A stretch of DNA of 6,199 nucleotides, taken from NCBI GenBank assembly GCA_028749105.1, contig JAQUQF010000108.1:1-6199 (forward strand), read 5' to 3'. Source of the stretch: Acidobacteriota bacterium. GTDB lineage: Bacteria > Acidobacteriota > Aminicenantia > UBA2199. This document shows positions 1 to 4,477 of this stretch, piece after piece. The position numbers and the translations under genes are program-made. The notes under the pieces were generated by a model. It searched no databases and was not told where the DNA came from. It saw only the letters and a program-made list of their open reading frames with translations. Position 1 is the stretch's first letter; each line of letters begins with the position of its first letter.

Positions 1-36
1 CACTGAAAGGATCACCAACAGGGTCACGATCTTCAT
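1..36 (-). CDS. N-terminus of an exported protein (truncated by window edge)
   Basis: Reading the minus strand from an ATG at 36-34 gives twelve codons, MKIVTLLVILSV, and the frame is still open at the window edge. A Met-Lys start followed by an almost unbroken hydrophobic run is what the start of a signal peptide, lipoprotein leader or membrane anchor looks like. There is no Shine-Dalgarno sequence just upstream, but a promoter-like element (45-73) would start the transcript within a few bases of this ATG, which fits leaderless translation. The gene is divergent from the nitronate monooxygenase gene, with 233 bp between the starts. Function cannot be judged from twelve residues, and a chance hydrophobic frame is possible. 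Confidence 0.45.
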   Translation of the reverse strand, partial: MKIVTLLVILSV

Positions 37-44
37 TATTATCA

Positions 45-73
45 ATAGTAGTGCAAGCGCGAATGATTTTCAA
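45..73 (-). promoter_or_regulatory. Candidate sigma70-type promoter for the leftward gene
   Basis: On the minus strand, TTGAAA (73-68) and TACTAT (50-45) are separated by exactly 17 bases. The -35 box matches the consensus at 5 of 6 positions and the -10 box at 4 of 6. Transcription would begin near 38, leaving only about one to three bases before the ATG at 36. This is a pattern match only; this AT-rich stretch can give chance hits. Confidence 0.35.
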
Positions 74-129
74 TAGTTTCGCGCCGGGGGGAAGCTTTTC
101 GGCAATCGGCGGTTGACTCCTTTTTCGGA

Positions 130-158
130 TTGATTTTGCATTGACAAAGTTGTATAAT
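130..158 (+). promoter_or_regulatory. Candidate sigma70-type promoter for the nitronate monooxygenase gene
   Basis: TTGATT (130-135) and a perfect TATAAT (153-158) are 17 bases apart, the optimal spacing. Transcription would start around 165 and give a leader of roughly 105 nt. A consensus TTGACA also occurs at 141-146, but its properly spaced -10 position (164-169) reads TAGACA, so it is a weaker alternative. The region is AT-rich against GC-rich genes, as expected of a promoter. Confidence 0.5.
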
Positions 159-199
159 TTTTCTAGACAAGGAAATTGCATCGAAATCTGTGGATGGTT

Positions 200-212
200 T
201 TATATAATATAA
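200..212 (+). promoter_or_regulatory. AT palindrome containing a second TATAAT box
   Basis: The 13-base stretch is an odd palindrome: TTATAT and ATATAA arms around one central A. It contains a second perfect TATAAT (203-208). No good -35 hexamer lies 16-18 bases upstream (the nearest, TTGCAT at 176-181, is 21 bases away). It could be a second -10 box giving a leader of about 55 nt, a small operator, or chance in an AT-rich leader. Confidence 0.25.
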
Positions 213-260
213 GCCCGGGGCCGCGCGACGGACATTTTTCCAAAAGCGGATCGTCGGCCT

Positions 261-264
261 GGAG
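261..264 (+). promoter_or_regulatory. Ribosome binding site of the nitronate monooxygenase gene
   Basis: GGAG lies five bases before the ATG at 270 and decides the start. The alternative Met6 codon at 285 is preceded by an A/T-only stretch without any Shine-Dalgarno match. Confidence 0.6.
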
Positions 265-269
265 AACGC

Positions 270-1676
270 ATGATATTTTTTAAAATGCCCAAATTGACCA
301 TCGGCAAGCGTTCGGTGCCCCTGCCCATCGTTCAGGGAGGCATGGGGGTCGGTATCTCCCTCTCCGGCCTGGCGGCATCCGTAGCCCGCCAGGGCGGGAT
401 CGGCGTCATTGCCGCCAACGGCATCGGCATGATCGAGCCCGACTATTTTGCCGATGGCCGCGCCGCCAACATCCGGGCCATGCGCAGCGAACTGCGCAAG
501 GCCAGGGAAAAGACCCATGGGCTGATCGGCGTCAACATCATGGTGGCGGCCAACGATTTCCAGCAGCTGCTGGACACCTGCATCGAGGAAAAGGCCGACA
601 TCCTGTTCATGGGGGCCGGGCTGCCCATCAAGAACATGCCGGTGGCCCGGATTCGCGCCGCCGGCGTGCTGGTCGCGCCCATCGTCTCCTCGAGCCGCGC
701 CGCCGAGCTGATTTTCAAGTATTGGCAGAAAACCTACGGCGATGTCCCGGACGCGGTGGTCGTCGAGGGGCCGCTGGCCGGCGGACACCTGGGATTCAAG
801 GCCGACAGGCTGCGCGACGCCGACCAGCAGCTCGAGGTCCTGGTGCCGCAGGTCGTCGCGGCCCTGGCGCCGTTTGGGGAGGCGTTCCAGAAGAGGATTC
901 CGGTCATTGCCGCCGGCGGCATCTTTACCGGCGGCGACATCCTGCGCTTCCTGCAGCTGGGGGCGCAGGGAGTGCAGATGGCCACCCGTTTCGTGGCCAC
1001 CGACGAATGCGACGCCGACCGCCGCTTCAAGGAAGCCTATGTCTCCTGCCGTCCCGAGGACATCGTCATCATCAAGAGCCCCGTCGGCCTGCCCGGGCGC
1101 GCCATCCGCAACCGCTTCCTGGACAGCGCCGCCGCCGGCGTGCGCAACGTCAAGCGCTGCGCCTGGCGCTGCCTCGAGCAGTGCGACATCCAGCATGCCG
1201 ACTACTGCATCTCGATCGCGCTGGACAATGCCCGCCGCGGGGAGCTCGACCAGGGCTTTGCCTTCTGCGGCGCCAACGCCCACCGCGTCGACAGGATCGT
1301 GCCGGTGGCCGAACTGCTGGGCGGCTTGAAGCATGAGTACGAAGCCGCTTTCGTCCAGAGCCTGGTCACCTTGAAGGATGAATACATCAGAACGATCGAA
1401 AGAAAATTCGCCGGCCTGCAGCAGGATTACCTGCAGGCCCGGCAGCGTTTCGTCCTCCTGACCGTCGAGGCGGGCAAAGCCTGGGATATCCGCAAGGACT
1501 CGCTGCGCGAAGATTACGCGAGGGCCCAGGCCATGTTCGAGAATTTGAAAGCCGAATATGAAGCCGCTTTAGGGAAATTGAACTCCCTCAAGGAGCGTTT
1601 CCCGGAAAAACTGACCGAATTGCAGGAGATCGCCCAGCGTTTTCAGGCCGACCCGGTGCCGCAGCCGGCACGCTAG
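270..1676 (+). CDS. Nitronate monooxygenase / FabK-like flavoprotein with C-terminal helical repeat tail
   Basis: A 468-residue soluble FMN-dependent TIM-barrel enzyme of the 2-nitropropane dioxygenase family, which oxidises alkyl nitronates; the related FabK branch reduces enoyl-ACP. Visible family motifs are VQGGMG (21-26), the substrate-site EGPLAGGHLGF (166-176) with the likely catalytic His173, the phosphate-binding AAGGIFTGGDI (214-224) and GAQGVQMATRF (231-241). A cysteine-rich segment follows, with Cys297, 301, 305, 313 and 333, typical of one clade of the family. The usual family end falls near residue 352. Here about 116 further residues form a charged helical tail with a regular L-x-x-(D/E)-Y repeat. 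The start is set by GGAG upstream. The gene stands alone: the convergent phosphatase gene ends 10 bp downstream, with no room for a terminator. The fold is secure; the true substrate is not known. Confidence 0.92.
   Translation: MIFFKMPKLTIGKRSVPLPIVQGGMGVGISLSGLAASVARQGGIGVIAANGIGMIEPDYFADGRAANIRAMRSELRKAREKTHGLIGVNIMVAANDFQQLLDTCIEEKADILFMGAGLPIKNMPVARIRAAGVLVAPIVSSSRAAELIFKYWQKTYGDVPDAVVVEGPLAGGHLGFKADRLRDADQQLEVLVPQVVAALAPFGEAFQKRIPVIAAGGIFTGGDILRFLQLGAQGVQMATRFVATDECDADRRFKEAYVSCRPEDIVIIKSPVGLPGRAIRNRFLDSAAAGVRNVKRCAWRCLEQCDIQHADYCISIALDNARRGELDQGFAFCGANAHRVDRIVPVAELLGGLKHEYEAAFVQSLVTLKDEYIRTIERKFAGLQQDYLQARQRFVLLTVEAGKAWDIRKDSLREDYARAQAMFENLKAEYEAALGKLNSLKERFPEKLTELQEIAQRFQADPVPQPAR
1323..1673 (+). 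repeat. C-terminal helical tail with seven degenerate ~14.5-residue repeats
   Basis: Within the nitronate monooxygenase, residues 352-468 repeat the short motif L-x-x-(D/E)-(Y/F): LKHEY, LKDEY, LQQDY, LTVEA, LREDY, LKAEY and LKERF. The aromatic position falls at 357, 372, 387, 401 (Ala), 416, 430 and 444, so the steps are 15, 15, 14, 15, 14 and 14. The leucine is always four residues earlier. The segment is rich in Glu, Lys, Arg, Gln and Ala, and its few glycines and prolines lie mostly outside the motifs, as expected of a long helix or coiled coil. The first and sixth units also share EYEAA and 20 of 26 nucleotides, which suggests internal duplication. Confidence 0.7.
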
Positions 1677-1686
1677 GTTCTCTCAT

Positions 1687-2385
1687 TCAGGGGGTCGCCT
1701 CCGGCAAAGGCAGGCCCCACAGGGCGAACAGCGGCTGGAAGCCGCGCAGCAAGTGGTCGGGGGCGGCCGCGCGCAACCTCTCTTCCGGTTCGAAATCAGA
1801 AATGAGGGCGACGGTCGTGGCGCCGATGGCCTTGCCGCAGGCGATGTCGGCCGCCGTGTCGCCGATGACGAACACGTCGCGCGGATCCACGCCGCCGTTG
1901 CCGGCCGCGAGCAGGCGATAGGCCTCCCGCGCCAGGTCGGCCCGCTCCTCGGAATGGTCACCGAACACTCCCCACGAGAAATGCTCCCAAAGCCCGGCCG
2001 ATCCCAGTTTGAGGCGGGCGCCCTGCGGTATGTTGCCGGTGAGCAGGGCGAGCTCCATGCCGCCATGGCTCCGGCAGGCCTGGAGCAGCTCCCGCACCAG
2101 GGGATACACCTGCACCGGCTTCTCCTCCAGGTTGGCGGCCAGATGGACAAGGTAGGAATCGAGCACCTGCGCCAGCCGCCCGGGCAGCTCGCCGGCGGCG
2201 AAACCCGAGGCGCGCAGGGCGGCGAGGACGATTTGGCGGTCGGTCTTGCCGGCAAAGGAGGACTTGTCCAGGGCGCCTGGAGCCGCGCCGGCTTCGTCCA
2301 GGGCCATGACCAGCGCCCGGCGGCCGGCGCCGCCGGCGTGAAGCAGCGTGCCGTCGATGTCGAACAGGAGATATTTCTTGCCCAT
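1687..2385 (-). CDS. HAD-superfamily hydrolase (phosphoglycolate phosphatase-like)
   Basis: A 232-residue cytoplasmic phosphatase of HAD subfamily I. It begins MGKKYLLFDIDGTLL, with nucleophile Asp9 and general acid Asp11. It has a helical cap at roughly 18-90, motif II in LLTGN (Thr116), the motif III lysine probably Lys126, and the motif IV metal-binding GDTAAD (Asp176, Asp180). The set is complete, so an active Mg-dependent phosphatase is expected; the substrate (phosphoglycolate, a sugar phosphate or other) cannot be read from sequence. An in-frame ATG six codons upstream (2403) would add MPARKV. The later ATG is preferred: the best promoter match overlaps the upstream ATG, AAGAAAAG sits just before the later one, and family members start close to the DxD motif. 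It is convergent with the nitronate monooxygenase gene and divergent from the outer-membrane gene. Confidence 0.9.
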   Translation of the reverse strand: MGKKYLLFDIDGTLLHAGGAGRRALVMALDEAGAAPGALDKSSFAGKTDRQIVLAALRASGFAAGELPGRLAQVLDSYLVHLAANLEEKPVQVYPLVRELLQACRSHGGMELALLTGNIPQGARLKLGSAGLWEHFSWGVFGDHSEERADLAREAYRLLAAGNGGVDPRDVFVIGDTAADIACGKAIGATTVALISDFEPEERLRAAAPDHLLRGFQPLFALWGLPLPEATP

Positions 2386-2401
2386 GACTTTTCTTGCAGG
2401 C

Positions 2402-2430
2402 ATTGTACCGGTAAAGCATGGTCAAGGCAA
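2402..2430 (-). promoter_or_regulatory. Candidate promoter of the HAD phosphatase gene
   Basis: On the minus strand, TTGCCT (2430-2425) and TACAAT (2407-2402) are 17 bases apart; the -10 box matches the consensus at 5 of 6 positions. Transcription would start near 2395. That excludes the ATG at 2403 and leaves a leader of about ten bases before the ATG at 2385. This supports the shorter form of the phosphatase. Confidence 0.4.
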
Positions 2431-2440
2431 ATGGTGTGAA

Positions 2441-2486
2441 TGAAGGCTTGCATAATATGACTCCTTCAGGTATATTATCGAAGGAG
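2441..2486 (+). promoter_or_regulatory. Interleaved inverted repeats covering the outer-membrane gene's RBS
   Basis: Two perfect 7-base inverted repeats alternate. ATAATAT (2452-2458) pairs with ATATTAT (2472-2478), and CTCCTTC (2461-2467) pairs with GAAGGAG (2480-2486). The last arm contains the AAGGAG ribosome binding site, so in RNA it would be sequestered. An upstream TGAAGG (2441-2446) can pair with CCTTCA (2463-2468) and would free the site, giving a possible two-state leader. If transcription starts at the candidate promoter (about 2483) these are DNA elements instead, perhaps an operator over the -10 region. Confidence 0.4.
2448..2476 (+). promoter_or_regulatory. Candidate promoter of the outer-membrane protein gene
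   Basis: TTGCAT (2448-2453) and TATATT (2471-2476) are separated by 17 bases. The predicted transcription start is near 2483, giving a leader of only about ten bases that begins inside the AAGGAG ribosome binding site. Either the leader is really this short, or transcription starts further upstream and this match is fortuitous. Confidence 0.35.
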
Positions 2487-2492
2487 AAATTC

Positions 2493-3245
2493 ATGAAAAA
2501 AGCGCTTATTTTCTTTTTATCGATTTTGGCCTTCGTCATGGCTGTCCATGCGCAGGACAATGGCGCCAAACGCTGGACAGCAGAATTGGAGGGGGGAGCG
2601 GTGTTCTCGGGCTACAACGAAGCACGCGTCCCCAATGCCGGCGGCACCCTGGTTTCCCTTTCCGAGGACCTGGATATCGCGGCCAGGGCATATTACCGTC
2701 TCCGCCTTTCCTACGCGATCTCGCGGCGCCATGAGCTCTCCCTTCTTTACGCGCCGCTCACCCTGAAGGCAAAGGGGACGCTGCCGGGGGCCGTTAATTT
2801 CTCCGGTGTCCTGTTCCCGCAGGGGAGTGCTGTCGACGGCATTTATACCTTCAACTCTTACCGCCTCACCTACCGCTACCGGCTGGTGGACAAGCCCCGG
2901 CTGCGCCTCGACATCGGCTTCACCGCAAAAATCCGCGACGCCGAGATCGCGCTGGCGACTCCGAGCGTAACCGCCAGCAAGACCAACACCGGCTTCGTGC
3001 CGCTGCTCCACCTGCGCCTGGCCTGGGACTGGAGCCAGAAGCTGGGGTTGCTGCTGGAGGCCGATGGCGCCGCCGCCAAGCAGGGCCGCGCCGAGGACGT
3101 GCTGCTGGCGCTGAACTGGCGGGTTTCGCCGCGGGCGCAGCTGCGTTTCGGCTACCGCTTTGTCGAGGGCGGCGCTGACGTAGACGAGGTCTACAATTTC
3201 GCCTGGATCCACTATCTCGCTGTCGGTCTGGCGTACCGCTTCTGA
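2493..3245 (+). CDS. Small outer-membrane beta-barrel protein
   Basis: A 250-residue secreted protein. Residues 1-20 are a clear signal peptide (two lysines, a hydrophobic core, AVHA cleavage site before Gln21). The mature part alternates polar and hydrophobic residues in about eight to ten strand-like stretches, for example 63-75, 79-92, 117-131, 135-148, 165-181, 201-211, 214-224 and 236-250. It ends in YRF, and a C-terminal phenylalanine is the recognition signal for insertion by the BAM complex. The frame is open back to an ATG at 2418, but AAGGAG (2481-2486) six bases before ATG 2493, plus the signal peptide, fix the start. No specific family is recognised; the size resembles eight- to ten-stranded barrels such as the OmpW/OmpA-barrel group. 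The ATP-grasp gene follows after 39 bp without a terminator, so co-transcription is likely. Confidence 0.82.
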   Translation: MKKALIFFLSILAFVMAVHAQDNGAKRWTAELEGGAVFSGYNEARVPNAGGTLVSLSEDLDIAARAYYRLRLSYAISRRHELSLLYAPLTLKAKGTLPGAVNFSGVLFPQGSAVDGIYTFNSYRLTYRYRLVDKPRLRLDIGFTAKIRDAEIALATPSVTASKTNTGFVPLLHLRLAWDWSQKLGLLLEADGAAAKQGRAEDVLLALNWRVSPRAQLRFGYRFVEGGADVDEVYNFAWIHYLAVGLAYRF

Positions 3246-3284
3246 GCGCTGGCACTTTTTTGCCCACCCTGCTAAGATGCGGGA

Positions 3285-4385
3285 ATGCGGCCCGAAAAAA
3301 TACTGATCTGCTACAACGAACCCGTCGGCATCTACGAGAACTACTCCGGCAAGGCGGCCCCCGGCGGGGCAGCGGTCGAGGACTCCTCCGATCCGGGGCT
3401 GACCGCCCAGGTCGGCGAGATCCAGAAGATCCTGCAGCAGCGCTTCGAGCAAATCGAGTGCCTGCCCTTCAGCCGTGACTTCGCCAAGGCGCTGCGCCGC
3501 ATCCTGCAGCTCGAGCCCGACATCATCCTCAACTTTGTGGAGGCGCTGGCCGGCGACGTCAACTTCGAGGGGCACATCGCCGGCGCCTTCGAGATCCTGG
3601 ACATCGAGTTCACCGGCAACAAGTCGTTGACATTGGGCAACTGCCTGAACAAGCTGAAGACCAAGCAGATCCTGCGCTCGCTGGGCGTGCGCACCCCCCG
3701 CCATTTCCTGGCGCGATCCGGCGGCACGTTGATCGAAACCGATGTCAAGCTGAAGTACCCGCTCATCCTGAAGCTGAACAAGGAGGACGCCAGCATCGGC
3801 ATCTCCGAAAATTCGGTGGTCGCGGATTTTCCGGGCATGCAGGCGCAGCTCGACTTCCTGTTCCGCACCTTCCGCCAGGATGTGCTGGTTGAGGAGTGCC
3901 TGCCGGGACGCGAGATCAGCGCCGCCATTTTGGGCGACCGCGTGCTGCCGCTTTCGGAGATCTCGTACGCGAGCCTGCCGGAGAACCTGCCGCGCATCAT
4001 CACCTATGAGGCCAAGTGGGCTCCCCATAGCCCATACTACCTGGGGACGGTGCCGGTCTGCCCGGCGCCGCTGGACGAAGAGCTGCGGGCGCTGATCGAA
4101 AAAAAGGCGCTGGCAGCCTTCAACGCCCTCGACTGCCGCGACTACGCCCGCGTCGACTTCCGCCTCAGCAAGCGCGACATCCCGTTCGTCATCGACGTCA
4201 ATCCCAACCCCGATATTTCTCCCGAGTCGGGCTTCATCCGCTCGGCCTCCCATGCCGGCATCTCCTACGAGGAGGTGCTGTTCACCCTGGTGGAGTTCGC
4301 CCTGCAGCGCAGCAGCGCCAGCGCCAGGCCCGTCGCCGAGCGCCGCAAGAACCTGAACGCCTATCTGCAGGAGCTGAAGGGCTGA
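3285..4385 (+). CDS. ATP-grasp ligase related to D-alanine--D-alanine ligase
   Basis: A 366-residue cytoplasmic enzyme with the Ddl domain order. The N-terminal domain (about 1-115) has NFVEALAGD and LDIEFTGNK, matching the Ddl pattern of a polar NF-E segment and a PYTGS-like turn. The ATP-grasp domain (about 120-340) has ATP lysines near Lys127 and Lys163, the hinge VLVEECLPGREIS (200-212), and metal ligands in ARVDFR (Asp291) and IDVNPNPD (Asp304, Asn306). Enzymes of this fold join a carboxylate to an amine through an acyl phosphate. The acidic ligand is Asp304 where Ddl has Glu, and the Ddl NTxPG loop is NPNPDISPESG, so this is a Ddl paralogue rather than the cell-wall enzyme itself; its substrates are unknown. 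An in-frame stop at 3273 makes ATG 3285 the first possible start; its RBS is weak. It probably forms an operon with the outer-membrane gene. Confidence 0.85.
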   Translation: MRPEKILICYNEPVGIYENYSGKAAPGGAAVEDSSDPGLTAQVGEIQKILQQRFEQIECLPFSRDFAKALRRILQLEPDIILNFVEALAGDVNFEGHIAGAFEILDIEFTGNKSLTLGNCLNKLKTKQILRSLGVRTPRHFLARSGGTLIETDVKLKYPLILKLNKEDASIGISENSVVADFPGMQAQLDFLFRTFRQDVLVEECLPGREISAAILGDRVLPLSEISYASLPENLPRIITYEAKWAPHSPYYLGTVPVCPAPLDEELRALIEKKALAAFNALDCRDYARVDFRLSKRDIPFVIDVNPNPDISPESGFIRSASHAGISYEEVLFTLVEFALQRSSASARPVAERRKNLNAYLQELKG

Positions 4386-4477
4386 GGACTCTATTATGTG
4401 CAGGCCCGGATGTGCCCCGGAGCGAACGAAACGGATCATGCTGGAATGAAGCGAAAATGACCACTGCCGAGTCGTTA
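4386..4477. other. Convergent intergenic spacer without recognisable terminator
   Basis: This 92-base gap lies between the ends of the ATP-grasp and TPR genes. I looked for GC stems followed by T-runs on both strands and found only a weak CCGG/CCGG pair (around 4407-4420) with no T-tract. A 17-codon ATG frame at 4396-4449 has no ribosome binding site and is not called. Termination here is either Rho-dependent or not visible. Confidence 0.4.

Noticed and set aside
42..1334. Long minus-strand open frame opposite the nitronate monooxygenase gene
   Set aside because: It is an antisense shadow of a GC-rich gene; its translation is low-complexity (Gly, Ala, Asp, His rich) with no recognisable motif, while the plus strand has a full set of family motifs.
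722..1336. Overlapping plus-strand frames inside the nitronate monooxygenase gene
   Set aside because: Arg/Pro/Ala-rich translations are typical of shifted frames in GC-rich coding DNA, and the main frame is uninterrupted.
2440..2460. Six-codon upstream ORF (MKACII) within the inverted-repeat leader
   Set aside because: No ribosome binding site, and so short a frame is expected by chance; it probably lies upstream of the transcription start.
2418..2492. 25-codon N-terminal extension of the outer-membrane protein
   Set aside because: It would bury the signal peptide; the strong AAGGAG and the MKK hydrophobic start favour 2493.
3246..3284. Possible terminator between the outer-membrane and ATP-grasp genes
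   Set aside because: The T-run at about 3255-3261 lies in the loop of a 4-bp GGCA/TGCC pair, not after a stable stem, so it does not look like an intrinsic terminator.
4396..4449. 17-codon frame in the convergent spacer
   Set aside because: No ribosome binding site, no hydrophobic or other meaningful pattern, and length well within chance.
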